This document shows positions 34,798-47,215 of a stretch of DNA of 64,000 bases, one piece after another. The DNA is from Cricetomys ansorgei. Taxonomy: Eukaryota > Chordata > Mammalia > Rodentia > Nesomyidae. The stretch lies in NCBI GenBank assembly GCA_026225945.1, contig JAMJFZ010001133.1, positions 14,492,001 to 14,556,000 of the forward strand, written 5' to 3'. A program made the position numbers and the translations under genes. The notes under the pieces are model-generated. The model was given only the letters and a program-made list of their open reading frames with translations. It was not told where the DNA came from and searched no databases. How positions within the stretch are numbered: position 1 is the stretch's first letter; each line of letters opens with the position of its first letter.

Positions 34798-36045
34798 ATA
34801 TAAAAGAAAGCATTTAATGTGGACTTGCTTATACTTTCAGAGGTTAGTCCATTATCATCTTGACGGGGAGCATGGTAGCATGCAGGCAGACATGAAACAT
34901 GGTGCTGGAGGGGTAGATGAGAGTTCTACATCCTGATCCCCAGACAGCAGGAAGAGAGTGACACTGGGCCTGACATGGGCCTTTAAACCTCAAAGCCCAC
35001 CCCCAGTGACATGCTTCCTCCCAAAGGGCCACCCCCTAATCCTTTTAATCCTTTCAAGGAGGTCTACTCCCTAATGGCTAAGTGTTCAAGTACAAGAGCC
35101 TATGGGGGCCATTCTTATTCAAACCACCAGAGTCAACTCCCTGGCCCCCAAAGGCTTGTAGCCATATCATAATGCAAAAAAAAAAAAAAAAAATACATTC
35201 AGTCCAACTTCAAAAGTCCCCATAGTCTATCACAGTCTCCACATTTTTTAAAAGTCCAAAGTCTCTTCTGAGACTCATGGCAATCTCCTAACTGTGGCCC
35301 CCTGTAAAATCAAAATCAAAAATCAGATCACATACTTTCACTATACAATGGTACAGAATATATCTAACTATTCCAAAAGGGATGAAAAGGAGCATAGTGA
35401 GGAAATACTGGACCACCCCCTATGTTCCCCATTCCCTAACCCCCCCCAAAAAACCCAGCAGGGCAAACTCCAAATTCTGCATCTCCATGTCTAATGTTAA
35501 AGCATTTTTTCAGAACTCTAGCTCCTTCCAGCTTTCTTGACTGCAACATACTTTTTTTTCTTGGACTCGTCCCACACCTGGTCTTCAGCTTTCCTTGGCA
35601 GGTATTCTATGACAGTAGCATCTTCTACATCTTGGGGTCACCACACAACCCAGGCTTCACCCTCACAGCTTCATGAAATGGCTTCTCTGGGCCTCCATGC
35701 AGGGATACTCCTGCCACGCGCCTGGCCTGGGCAGCTTTCCTTAGCCACAAAGGAAGATTCCACAACCTCTTTCTTGTACTCTTGTGTCTAAAGTTAGAAC
35801 CACTTGGCTGAAGCTGCCAAATTCTGCTGCTTGGTGGGGCTGGAACTTGGCCCCCTCATCTAATTACATTTGAATCAGCTTTCTGTTTTCAATGGTTTTC
35901 TTCACTGCTTAAGTTTGCCTTTAATTCCTTTCCACAACTTGGAAGCTTAGCCCGGTGGAGTCTTGCCCTGAGGTCAGCACTCCCTTTATACCATTTAGCA
36001 TCACAGCCTTTAGTTTTATGTTCTTGAAACCATTTGGTATCATGC
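34798..36045 (-). mobile_element. truncated ORR1 MaLR provirus: LTR plus internal region
   Basis: LTR at about 34798-35133 (missing roughly the first 55 bp): gaggttagtccattatcatc, gcatgcaggcagacatgaaa, ctcaaagcccacccccagtg, ending gggggccattcttattcaaa. The internal region follows to about 36045 with tgcatctccatgtctaatgt, gcctccatgcagggatactc and gtggagtcttgccctgaggt. It aligns with the provirus at 49.6-52.8 kb in the same order, but the second LTR is absent and the B1-like segment found there is missing here. An A18 run at about 35175-35192 sits near the LTR. The internal region has no coding frame; ERVL-MaLRs are non-autonomous. Confidence 0.85.
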
Positions 36046-39000
36046 AATAAAAATGAGTATAGAGATGTAGGCTCGTTTGTTTTTTGGGTAATAGATTTTA
36101 TTCAAGGCTCCCCCACCCCAGTACAGCTTGAAAACCACCTGACAGTAATTAAATTATTCTAGCATCTCACTCTCATCTCCCACATGCGTTTTTCCCTTTT
36201 GCTTTGTTATTTTGCTATGTGCAATTTAATCTTCTTTTAAGCAACAAGCAGAGCCACCCACAACTACACATGCTCACTATAAATCTGAACGGCGGGGATG
36301 GGAGGGATGGATCCCTTCCTTTCCCCTCACAGGTTGTAAATTGGTTATTCACATTTCCTTTGATGAGAATTTTAAGCACTGCACACCATCTTCATAAGCA
36401 CACTCAGCAGATGGTTGGGAATACTGTGTGATAAGAAAAAGGAGCCAATTTCTTCAGTTATTTTCACCTCCTGAACACATTCCAAAAAATGCAGTAGAAT
36501 ATTTTAGGGTGTCTTTATAAGACTCCATTCCTTAAATATGAATATAATTTGCTGTTGTGTTCACTTTAAGATGGATTCCTTTGTGGGCTGTCTTTATTGT
36601 AAGGGATCTTGTAGTATTTTTTTGTATAAAATTAGAGTTTTGTTCAAAGCTCTCCTGGGTGTTTCTGTCTAGGAATTAACCCAGATGTTCCTTCTCCACA
36701 CTCAGGGAGGCTATGAAACAGAAGGCAGTGAAGCATGATATTCAGATGACTCCCAATGACCTTCATGCTTCTCACCTGCATAATGACATGATCCAGAGGA
36801 GGGAAAAAAGTTTCCAAGTCATCTAGGTTGCCCTGTGAACTGCCCCCAACATTTACCAGCTTGGAGACTTTAGAAATGTTTCTTAGACTGCAGATAATTT
36901 TGAGGAACAGGATAGCTATTTTTACCTACTGGCTTGTTGTGGACATAATGATAGATTATGTAGATGAAGCTCTTTCCTTGTGTGCTCCATAAATATTAGT
37001 GAGGCTAGTAGGTCAATAGTGGGAGACTAACAAGATGTCCCTGGTTGCTATCCTCAAAAGGTTTCTTACTTTAAGATCTTTGGGACAGCTCCTGTTTCTC
37101 AGCGCAGCATTAGCTCAACTTCAGCTCAACCAAAAAAAAAAAAAAAAATCCTTGGCCTCATGTTTTTTCCTAATATGACACTTTTGTTTTTGGCTGTGAT
37201 GGAGTTTTTTGGCTAAGATTTGTCCTTGTATTTAGTTTAATATCCAAAGAAGTTTTTAGATGGGCTCTGTTAATTCATCTACAATTATTTTATTTATATT
37301 ATTAATTCTCCTTGTAAAAACGTGTTTGGAAATAGGCCAAGTCACTTGGTCTATTCTTTCTAAGCCCATGAATCAGAGATGGTGTGCAATAGCTCATGTT
37401 AAGAAGCAGAAAGCCTTTGCATGGTGAAACATTTTGAGTTACTACCTCAGGAGAGTTATAATAGAAAAAGTCTTCCATGGCCTGAAGGATCTGGAGAACT
37501 GGAGTGATCTATAATTTTAATGTTATATTATCTTATATAGAGGCCACTAGATATACATGGCTATCCAGATTTAAATGACTACAATAGCAGCAACAAGATA
37601 ATCAATTCAGTTGGTGTAGCCAGGTTTCTAGTAATTAGTAGATGCGTTTGGTCAGTAGCTACCATAAAGGACAGTACAGAGACAGACCAACGCCATCACT
37701 GTAGATCCTTGTAGAATGTTCTATTGGACAGCACTGCTCTGCTTGAAGTTGTCCTAAAGAGACCAGAAAGTTAGAGGTTTATAAACCAGGAGACATTCCA
37801 AAAGGAAAGCATGTGTGAGAGCTAAGGATTGTTGGCCAGTCTAAAAAGTCAGGGCATGTAGCTTCCAGCAGAGGTAGCTTAGATGAGCAACCATGTGGTA
37901 TAAGTGGGCATGCAGCTTGACCAAAACTCACAGAAAGTAGTTACAGAGAAGCACCTGGGATATGGACTGGACTTCAGACCGTAGGTTTGGGATGATCCAT
38001 GCCTATAATGTTGCCTATGTTGTTTTATCTAGATCAGGTTCAAGATAAGATTGGAAAAGATTAGGTTCTTCTTCAAGGCTCATAGTCATGGTCATACCAA
38101 TTTGAAAAGCTCCTCTACTTTGGTTAAAGAGTGACAACCCTCAGAACAAAAGTAACTTGGCTCCAAATTTGTTTTTCTAAATTCTTACCTTCCCACCCTG
38201 TTGACTGGGGTAATGGCTGACTACAAGTTTTGTTCATTGTTCGTCTGCTATCCTTCAACCCACCATGCACTGCATCTTCTTAGCTATGCCAATGACTGAC
38301 TACAGACTACAAAAGAGACAACTTCACTCTCCTTTTTCCTTCCTCATTTGGCGGGGGACACTGGGGGCTGGCTTGTAAATGGACAGTAGGCTCTGGTTTT
38401 TACACTAGATGACCTCTCACAGGTCCTTTCCCATGAAGCATCTGCTGGTGTTGGGCTGCTCTTTCCCTTTCCTGTCTTTTCTCCTTGCCCACCTTAGAAA
38501 GACCAGTAAAGAATCTCTTCAATGAAGCTAGAATTCTTCAGAACTTCCAAGGATGTTTCTTTCTTTTATCCATGCCCTTACTTACTCATTCATTCAACAG
38601 ACTTATCTTGAGATCCTGTAGGATAGAATTCCTGCCTTTTAGGAGCTTAGGCTCCAGAGCAGGAAGACAGACAATAAAATTGAAAAAGGATAAAAATATG
38701 TACTATATGAGATAGTAATAAATGTAGAAAAACAAAACAGAAGAAGGGCCATGGGAGTGGTTTGTAAGCGGTCATAAAAACTTCAGTGGTCACAGAAGAC
38801 AGCAGTAGTTAGGACGCCAGGATCAGCACGAACACTGAGCAGTTTCTGTGTCTGCATGGGTTTGCGCATAGACCCACACGCATACCTGTGGGAAATAAGT
38901 TCTAATTGGAGGGAAGAGCAGTGGGAAAGAGCATGAGATTCTGACCTAGAAGAGAGGAGGGAAAGATGGTAGAATATGAGAAACGATCATAGCTCATGTT

Positions 39001-40861
39001 AGTAGGCCAGTTAAAATATCCACATTTTCTCTAAATGATATTGAAAGAATACCTTTAGAAGTTTGTTGTCAGGGTTTGACACGACTGGCCTACACAGTCA
39101 CCATGAAATCATGTTTGGGAAGACTATACAGAAACAAAGCTGAGAACACAGAGAACCATTAAGTTATGATTCAGAGAGATGGTGCCTTGGGAGGCAGGGG
39201 CAGTGATTCTAAAATGCTCTTAGATTACGCTAGTATCCCCAAGGATTGTTGGGGACATTAAAAAATGATGGACTGTGACTGCCAATATCTGCCATATTAG
39301 AAATAAAATGTTTGTTCAGTTCTTTTAAAATGGAAACAATAAGTCCATGGGAATAGTGTGATAGTATGAACACTAAACTTATCATCGAAACAAAAAAAAA
39401 AAAAGTGTACTGCTGTTTTATAGTCTCAAAATCTCACATTTTGTTTCATCAGTGTTTGTTCATCCAGTCTGTCTAAATATGCTATCTGTACTGAAGTGTA
39501 TGTCTAGCCTAGAGATCTAGCCCTTTTGGAAAAGGTAAGAATTTATGATAATTATGGACTTTACTGTGATATTGTGCCAAAATCTAAAGTTTACCTTATG
39601 ATAGAATCGGAAACTATGGCAATAAGCTTTCTGTGCTTTGTTATACTGAAATGCACTTGTCTGTATTGTACTGCAACTGCATTTTACTCACGACTAATTT
39701 GGTAAGATCATGAAGTTGTCATTTAGAAAATATTGGTGTGCTGAGTTATTCAGATTTTCTAAATGTTGACACGTTTTATTGTACAAGATAAAAATTCTGT
39801 TCACTGATATCACCAACTTCATCAAAAAAGTTTTTAGGTATTAAAAAGCTGTCAAATCCCACAATGGTAGATATGAGTCTTCCAAAATTCTAATTTTCCC
39901 TTGAATTCTTGAATTTTAATATTAGTGCCAATTTCTGTGGCTTCCTTTCTTTGAAGTGACAAGATCATTTTGTTCATTTTTTTCCCCAACAAAGTATCTT
40001 CCAGAGACACAACATGAACAACTGTAGCTTGTCTATCAGCTGTACTTTTATGTCAACAATGGTGTTTCATGGGAAAAGTGGTCCAGTAAAATCACAATAC
40101 AAACAAGTGCTCAAGGATGGTCCAGCACCTGACAGGATGCTTTGTGTACACGTCTCTCTTCATCTCCTAGAGTAGAAGAGTATAGTCAAAGGCTGACAGC
40201 AATAAAGTAAAAAATCAGTGCTGTTGCTAGCAGCAATCTTTAATTTTTAAAAATTGTATTGTTATTGCATGTGTGTGAGTCAGGTAAGCATGTATGTTAC
40301 CATGTAACTGTAGAGGTCGGACTGCAACTATACTTTGCAAGTCCCTGTGGGGATCTTTGCAAATACCACAGCCAAGAAGGAAGTCCGGTTTAACAAGACT
40401 CAGTAGCCAGTATTGGTTCAAACTTTCAGAGTCTGACACTGGATAGTTTATTTCAGGAAACTTTGAGAATTTGATACTGAGTAGTTTATTTCAGGCATTT
40501 TAAACACAGCATAATTTGGAAAAGAAGTTTCCTGGTGATAGTTAACTCAATTCTATGTGTACAGCAAACCTTAAGACATGCTTACAGCAAAACTCTTTGT
40601 AAAGAATAAGTAACTTCTTCCTTAAAGATGAATTCTAAGATTGACTGGGAAAGCAGACTCAAGGTAAACAGCTCATGGTCAGGGCTTGGGAGAGGGTAGA
40701 TTGACTGAGATAAACATAGAGTCTGGGGAACCAGATGTGGCCTGGATAAACAGATAATGCAGAGGTCACCAGGTTATTAATCACATCCATTCCCAGTCTT
40801 CTGGGCAGAAAACAAGTTAAATGTGTTTAACATTCTTGATTTTCTCAGTGCTTATCTGTTA
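36046..40861. other. long unique stretch, no gene recognised
   Basis: Nearly 5 kb with few recognisable repeats. A-runs occur at about 37132-37148 and 39390-39404. A 76-residue plus frame at 38485-38715 overlaps an ancient repeat. The low repeat load relative to flanks suggests older or partly conserved sequence but I see no exon. Confidence 0.5.
38578..38735 (+). repeat. ancient mammalian interspersed repeat remnant
   Basis: The order ctcattcattcaacagactt, ttttaggagcttaggctcca, agacagacaataaaattg, tatgagatagtaataaatg follows the widespread ancient repeat whose consensus begins 'attcattcaacaaatatttattgagc'. I cannot name its class with certainty. Confidence 0.4.
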
Positions 40862-40960
40862 GCACAAGGACCTTGTGTTTCTTACAAGTCCCAGGGATAG
40901 AACACAGGTCACCAGGTTTGGTGGCAAGCACACATCCTGCTGAGCCATCTTGCTAGTCCT
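40862..40960 (-). repeat. B2-family SINE fragment
   Basis: Antisense head region: cagggatagaacacaggtca, ccaggtttggtggcaagcac, cctgctgagccatcttgcta. About 100 bp, the tRNA-derived half only. Confidence 0.8.
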
Positions 40961-40964
40961 CAAA

Positions 40965-40968
<4 letters not shown>

Positions 40969-41036
<68 letters not shown>

Positions 41037-41220
41037 CATGTGTGCACAAGCGTGCTGTCTCTATATATGCACCTGTTACACTGTGCCCTCAGCGGACAAG
41101 AGAGACCCTGGAACTGAAATTCTAGGTGTTTATGAACTGCTTCATATGGGTGCTGGGAATCAAACATCAGTTTGCCACAAGAACAGGCCACATTCTTAAC
41201 CACTTCGCTATCTCTCCAGC
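40969..41220 (-). repeat. B3 SINE with internal TG microsatellite
   Basis: The TG tract (40970-41033) occupies the tail-proximal part of an antisense B3, followed by ccctggaactgaaattctag, tgctgggaatcaaacatcag and accacttcgctatctctcca. Same arrangement as at 31.8 kb. Confidence 0.9.
40970..41033. repeat. (TG)n microsatellite
   Basis: About 32 TG units with one TA interruption. It produces the Cys-Val and Thr-His dipeptide frames at 40859-41296. Confidence 0.97.
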
Positions 41221-41262
41221 TATTCAAATGATGTTGTAACATTAAGACTTTTGAAGTGCTAG

Positions 41263-41312
41263 GCACGTTGTGCATGCTAGGCAGGTGTACAACCACTGAG
41301 CTACATCACCAG
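41263..41312 (-). repeat. ID-type SINE fragment (tRNA-Ala derived)
   Basis: Antisense of the ID/BC1 head: gcatgctaggcaggtgtaca then accactgagctacatcacc, the reverse complement of 'gtagctcagtggtagagtgcttgcctagcatgc'-like sequence with its A-box. Confidence 0.7.
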
Positions 41313-42427
41313 TGTTATGAATCTTTTTCCTCTCAAAGTGACAACTCTACTTTGTTAGACTTTCCCTTCTGTGAGTATCTTGTGGACTTCTAGGAAAGGT
41401 CTTGAGTTTCCCAGTAATTCATGGACTACAGTTACAGAATCTTGCAGTAGGAAGTGAGATCATCTGATTTTGAAAGATTTGTTGCTGTTTTACACAGGGA
41501 AGATGATAAAATCGAGCATATTGTAAATGGAAATATTAGTAACTTGGACATGTTCATTCAGGGAACAGGAGGCAGTCACAATGTGTAAGCCTGAGCCACT
41601 GCAGAGGGTCAAACCTCTCTCGTGGACTCACCCAGAGCATGTGGCCTGTAGGTAATTTATTGATTGGAAACTCTGTCCTACTTACAAAAGCCTTATTTAC
41701 ATTAATGAATAGAACCCCATGCCCTGGAGATTCTGCTGGCTGAATTGGTGCCCCGAGAGGCTGAAGTCAAAGCTGGGGAATCCAAGATATTCCCTGGGTT
41801 CCTGATGAAGAAGGATGCAAAGGTGATAAGCACCCTTCATTTGTAGTATTATAAACAAATAACTTTTACATGAAAAGTTCAGAGGATTATAGCCATTGTT
41901 TTAGTCTTTCTGCACCTATGAACAGATACAGGAAGCAAGTCTTACAGAGAGAAGCAGGCTGCAAAAGCCTTAGGAAGCGCCCTTCCCCCATACAGCTCTG
42001 AAAGCACGTTTTACAATTATAGGAGCCTCATTGCACAGACAGAGCAGACAACAATACAATATATGGTTCAAATATTCCACTACAGTCGATAAAGATAACT
42101 CAGAGTTTATGACCTGAACAAGAACCGAAGAGATCAAGCAGCTGGTGTGGTGGGAAGAACAGGATAGGAAGAATGACAGGGAAGGAACAATGGTACACAG
42201 ATCCTGTTTTGAAAAACCCCTTTGTGAATCAATTATTAAAGGCAGTAATACCATCTGCCATGACTTTAAATTAAAAAAAAAAAAAAAGCATGGAAACAGT
42301 GACTTAAATCTTGGGTTTAAGAATTTGGAATTTGATTGCAGTCTTAAAAGCCTCTTGAGGGGAGGCATCGTTAGAGACTTGAGCCAGAAAGTATGTTGAG
42401 GCACTAGGGCTGTGTTCAAAGTAGGCT

Positions 42428-42480
42428 GTAGGGCTTGGGAGAATGCTTTCCCAGCATGCGCTAGGCCCTGGATTTGGAGG
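42428..42480 (+). repeat. ID-like SINE fragment
   Basis: Plus-strand gagggcttgggagaatgctttcc-like text (read gggcttgggagaatgctttc), then agcatgcgctaggccctgga, matching the ID/tRNA-Ala head 'gcttgcctagcatgcgcaaggccctgg'. Diverged and without tail. Confidence 0.5.
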
Positions 42481-43848
42481 TCTATTATAATATTCATGGT
42501 CTGATGGTGAGATATAGAGAGATGATGAGAGACATGATCCTGGGTATATTCCAATAGTAGAACTCACGACACAGTCACTTTCACCCTATGTTTGGAAAGA
42601 GAAAATGATATGTGTAAAATTGAGCTTGTTGATGGCTTTCAGAAACAGCATTGTGGAGAGGTATCCAATGTCAGGTCCAGACAAATGAGTTCTTAAGGGA
42701 TTTCACCTAAGGTTATGAGTTGGCTATTTGAGTTCTGCTCTTGGTAGCTATCTATTAAAGATAATAGGGGGATAAGGGACTGATAAACAGCCCTCAAACA
42801 GCTTAAATGGCAGACATCAGTTCATAATTTACAGCTTATGGATGTGCAGGGAGGATGGCTACAGGTTGAGCATGTAGCAGGCAAACAGCATCTGGACACC
42901 AACCGTAACAGGATAAGATTTCAGTGCTGGCTTCTGTTTAATATGATTCCTGTTTATCTCAAAATTTCATTGGAATTAGGTGGTCTTGCTATTCCTGTCA
43001 TATTTCTGCCTGATCCAACACTACTCCTCTAAAAAAAAAAAAAAGCCCTATTCTATGCTTTATTGGATGTTTGGATACTTGTAAGTACAAAGCTATACTT
43101 AATCAGAATGCTGGATTCACACTGAAGTAATTGCCTAGCTAATTACCCTCCTGGGAATGTGGCCTCAGATTAATCATTATAAATAATGGGAGATGAGATA
43201 AACTTAACTGTTGTTTCACAGCTCACATCTCAAAGAAGAAAAAGGAAGCTACTATTTTTATGGTTTTTAGATTCCCTCAATTTCTAGATAGTACAGCTGT
43301 GTCCTCATTGTATTTTATAGCCAGAAAGGAAAAAAAAAATGGAAAGAAAACTTCCCCTCAGCAGTTCCTATAATCTCAAATTTATAAGCACGTCCAGGAT
43401 AATTCACCTGTAAGCCAACTAAAAACAACAGTGGAAGAGATAGACCCATCCGTTGGAGTGATTTCTTAACTGCAGAAAACGTTTTCTTTTCTTTAAAAGC
43501 AAAGCTGTAAAAATCTATATAAATTTCAGTCCACAGAGCATGAAACTCTAATTTTTACACCTCTCAAGCACTTTAAGTAAATGACTTTTTGCATATGTGG
43601 GGTCTCAAAAAAATCAACAAAATTGTGTGAAGGGAGTGTGAGAGATTGATTTTCGACCACATGAAAGTCTTCAGAGCAACAGCATAGAAGGGTCTTCAAG
43701 TAAAAAACATCCACAAGAATTCTGTTTTGCTTGGTACTGTAATCTTTATCTTTCACTGCTATGTTTTTCTGTTTGATATAGCCTCAGGACTTTTTAGTGT
43801 GTTGAGGAGGAAGTGAGAATTCTCATAGCAGTGACAGTGGAGGCACCC

Positions 43849-43940
43849 TGCAGGTAGGCTGGGGGTAACATGGTAAGTGTTTTGCAGGTAGGCTGGGGAT
43901 AACACCATGAACATCATGCAGGTAGGCTTGGGATGGGGGA
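43849..43940. repeat. 34-bp tandem repeat, about 2.7 copies
   Basis: Units start at 43849, 43883 and 43917 with tgcaggtaggctgggg at the head and an exact 34-bp period. The second half of each unit is more diverged; the third is incomplete. Not part of a repeat family I recognise. Confidence 0.85.
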
Positions 43941-44012
43941 GGTGACACTGTTCACTGCAGCTGTTTCTATCTAGCTTAGTATTCCTGACTTTATGGTATG
44001 ACAAAGAAAGGG

Positions 44013-44330
44013 GTGTGTTGGTGTTGCTGTAACTAAATACCTGATAAAAACAACCAAATCAAGAGTTTCTTTTGGCTCATGGTTTTGGAGGAATCAGTTC
44101 ATTATGGTAGGGGAGGTAAGGACAGAGCAAACTAGTTCATTCCTGGACATTTAGAAAGCAAAGAGGAAAGGAAGAAAGTAAGAAGAAAGGAGATAAGGTG
44201 AGAGAAAGGAACCAGGGAGAAGACTTCCTTCAGTTACTCCCCACCCCTCCAGAAGTTGCATGAATTCCCCACCTTCAGGACCCCTAGATGATGACAGAGC
44301 ATCAAACATACAAACCTCTATGTCACCATT
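44013..44330 (-). mobile_element. diverged MaLR-type LTR
   Basis: Antisense order tgttgctgtaactaaatacc, tttcttttggctcatggttt, tcagttcattatggtagggg, then an AG-rich region (gaggaaaggaagaaag) and a right part ending near ccattactgcttaaa. Fits old MT/MLT-type LTRs but the family is uncertain. Confidence 0.45.
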
Positions 44331-45077
44331 ACTGCTTAAACCATAGCAAGGGGATCCCAAAACAAAGGCAGAACTAAAGGGCCTTGAAAGTCCATAGTGG
44401 TGGAACTGATCTATGGAGAATGATGACATTAGCATCAGGTTCTTACCAAGCACCTTCTGGTCTTGCTTCTGCATTCTTTTATCTAATCATTTATCTAGTA
44501 CTTTAGTTACTCATCAGCTTGGTGGATCAGCCTGTGTGGGTAGAATTAATGACCATCTAAGGAGATGCCCGGTTTTCTTTCCCCATGTGGCAAAAGGATA
44601 ATTAGTTTTTGACATGAATTGGACTTTAGAAATATCATTGCACACCTGCTTTAAACACTCACCTTAAAACAAACAATGGTTTCCATAAAGATTTGAGTCT
44701 CCCTCCTTCTCTCTCTCTCTCTCACTCTCTCTCTGTGTATATGTGTGTATGTGTGTGTGTCTATGTATGTGTAACAGACATTAAAACGTTCTCTTAACAG
44801 ATTTTAGGCAATTGACATAGAATGGGAGACCAGGAAAAATTCTGCCAAATCCCAAACCAGCATCAATTCTTGCCAAACTTTAGGTATAAGGAATGTTGTT
44901 TTTCCTTTTTGCCATTCCTCTTTTCTGATGAATTCCTCCAGGTTCATGTATAGCATAACTCAGGAAATAACTGATACTATTTTGTTCTGGTATGAACATA
45001 GGCTTATGTATGGGCATGCCCAGAACTATTTGTATTTCAATAGTAATTTAGAGATGGGACTATATTTTACTTTATTA
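44331..45077. other. unique sequence with CT/TG microsatellite
   Basis: No gene recognised. A compound CT then TG microsatellite occupies about 44703-44773. Confidence 0.55.
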
Positions 45078-45188
45078 TTTGTTTTTGAGACAAGAATGTC
45101 CCTCAGGTTGGTTTCAAACTCCCTATTCTCTTGCCTCAGCCTCTCTAGTGTCAGTGCTGGGACTACAGGCATGAACCACTACATCTAC
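45078..45188 (-). repeat. old B1-related SINE
   Basis: Antisense tttgtttttgagacaagaat, caggttggtttcaaactccc, ctcttgcctcagcctctcta, gtgctgggactacaggcatg. It lacks part of the body and resembles early B1/proto-B1. Confidence 0.8.
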
Positions 45189-46064
45189 AAAACCATCTTT
45201 TTTGTTTAAGAAAATTCAAGAATAAATAACTGTATTAAGGAGCCATCGTGGGGGTGAAGGGTGCATTTCAGTTGTTGTATGTGACTTCTTGACTTAGTCA
45301 TAAGATTGACATTTTCTCATTCTGAGGTTAACTATTCAAATGGACTCAATTTTCTTTCTGTTTGAAGTGGAGCCAACTGCTGGGATCTCAGGATGATTTG
45401 TATCTTCCTTGAAGCAGCCTTTGATAAGAGCTGTTTAATAAAAAACATTTCTGAATTAGTACAGAATATACGATCTGTCATAGATCTAAAAATAGTGGCA
45501 GAGACATGTGATCAGAATGTCTTCAAGGAGGAAATTATTGATTGTAATTAGAAAACAAAGTATATACCAGGTCCTCAATTATCAAGAACCTTATAGGAAA
45601 GGGAGCTTCTATTAGTATATAATTACACATGGCACCCACACACCTGTTATTCCATTTATAGACTCCTATATCCTCAAAAGAATTTCTGGATAGAAAACAA
45701 TATTTGCTTTAATAGGAGGCAATGGGAGATATAGTTCTTTAGCCACTCCTGGCTTCTCTTCAGAAGCTTCTGCATAATGCTGGTTTCTGTTAACAGTGCC
45801 TTAGCCTTCATTCACATTACCAGGGACCTTCTCATGAGCAACTTCATGTCCTTAGCCCATTCTATGCTTTATTAGTTAGTTTCCTTAGTTTTGTGCAGAG
45901 TAGCTAGGACTCATTCTCACAAAGTGTCTCTTGAAGCCTGAATAAATGTTTGTCAAGAGAGAACATCCAAAATTGTGTGGAAGAAAGAATGCGAAGGGAG
46001 AAGAATGGGCAAGAGATTTGTGAAAACTAAATTTTACCTACATTTTAAAAAGGCGTGTGTATAG
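45189..46064. other. unique sequence
   Basis: No gene or clear repeat recognised. Confidence 0.5.
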
Positions 46065-46262
46065 AAGAGTGGTGAGCTGGCTCAGCAGTTAAGAGCACTT
46101 GCTGCTCTTGTAGAGGACTTGGGTTCTGTTTCCAGAATCCACGTGGTGACTCAAAAGTGCCTGTAATTTCAGTTGTGGAGGATCCAATGCCCTCTTCTGG
46201 CCCCTGTGGGCACTGCATGGACATGGTGTAGACAAATAAATGTAGACAAACACTCTTAGAAT
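46065..46262 (+). repeat. B2/B3 SINE
   Basis: Plus strand: gtggtgagctggctcagcag, ttaagagcacttgctgctct, tagaggacttgggttctgtt, aatgccctcttctggcccct, then a tail aaataaatgtagacaaacac. Pol III A- and B-box regions are recognisable though diverged. A CT microsatellite follows at 46267-46312. Confidence 0.9.
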
Positions 46263-46266
46263 TAAG

Positions 46267-46312
46267 ATCTCTCTCTCTCTCTCTCTTTCTCTGTCTCCCT
46301 CCCTCCCTCTTT
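46267..46312. repeat. (CT)n microsatellite
   Basis: Pure CT run then TCTCCCTCCCTCCC, immediately after the SINE tail. It generates the Arg-Glu frames at 46045-46374. Confidence 0.93.
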
Positions 46313-47055
46313 TTTGAAGGCGTATGTTCATCATTGCTGGAAGTCTTTGAATTGGAGAATCTCAAAATTTTCAAATATTGCCTGGTAAATTATGGATACA
46401 GAATGTAGCAGCTAGTAATTAGATTTGTAAATACAGATGATTCTTTCTTCATTTACTTTTACATTATTTGCTTATGGACACGACTTAGTGATTTGATTAT
46501 AACACTCAGTGAACTACAAAGTTTTCATCTTATTGCATCCACTTTATTCAACCCTATGCCAGTGTTGTAATATTGTATTGTATTGTAATGCACACATAGA
46601 AAACTTGGCTTGTATTCTGAGACTCCTGTGCTATTTAGAATAAAAGATGCCACACAGCTAGAGCAGAAAATGGGAGAAGAGAACGAGAGTGTACGCTGAA
46701 AGGGATGTGCCTGTGAGTAGCCTCCTTTCTCTTAACACAACTCTCCTGGCAAGGCAGGTTCCTTGGCAGATGCTGGGCTAATTAAAGTGTGAACAACCAC
46801 AGGGGCAGCAGAACCACAGGAGTGGGAGTCCAGCTGACTTCCCTTACCTCGGCTGTCAATTTAAACTGTAGATGCTTCATCTCTGTTATCTGAGATTTTT
46901 TTTAAACAAATTTTTGTCCCAGGTTCTAAGAGATAGGTCATAACAGAAAGAATGCTTGAAATAATTTCATTAGGAAAGCACACACGTGTGAAGAGAACTG
47001 TGGACTCCAAGTCAAGATGCAACACGAAGAATGGATGTTATAGCATGATCCAGGC
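46313..47055. other. unique sequence
   Basis: No gene recognised; a short TTGTA repeat (attgtattgtattgtaatg) lies near 46571. Confidence 0.5.
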
Positions 47056-47215
47056 CAGTGGTTCTCAACCTTCCTAAGGCTGCGACCCTTTAATACAGTT
47101 CCTCTAGCTGTGGTGACCCCCAACCATAAAATTATTTTTGTTTGCTACTTCATACTTTTGTGAAAGGGTCATTTGACCTCCAAAGAAGTCATGTCCTACA
47201 GGTTGAGAACTGCTG
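47056..47215. mobile_element. URR1-type hAT-Charlie DNA transposon
   Basis: A 160-bp copy with terminal inverted repeats CAGTGGTTCTCAACC and CAGCAGTTCTCAACC (13 of 15). Inside: ggctgcgaccctttaataca, gtggtgacccccaaccataa, aaagggtcatttgacctcca. It is shorter than the copy at 26.6 kb because of an internal deletion after the 'cttcata' stretch. No clear 8-bp target duplication remains. Confidence 0.93.

Larger units (their letters stand above)
41313..44012. other. mostly unique sequence with one long chance-level frame
   Basis: Contains the 194-codon minus frame at 41970-42554, the longest sense-free frame outside repeats; it crosses a poly-A run (giving FFFFF) and an ID-like fragment, has no recognisable domain, and its length is near what chance allows in 64 kb. 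A-runs lie at 42272-42287 and 43031-43044. Confidence 0.45.

Noticed and set aside
40859..41296. 145-codon minus frame
   Set aside because: Runs through two SINEs and the TG array; Thr-His repeats show its origin.
42145..42399. 84-codon plus frame
   Set aside because: Contains a Lys run from a poly-A tract and overlaps the minus 194-codon frame; neither is convincing.
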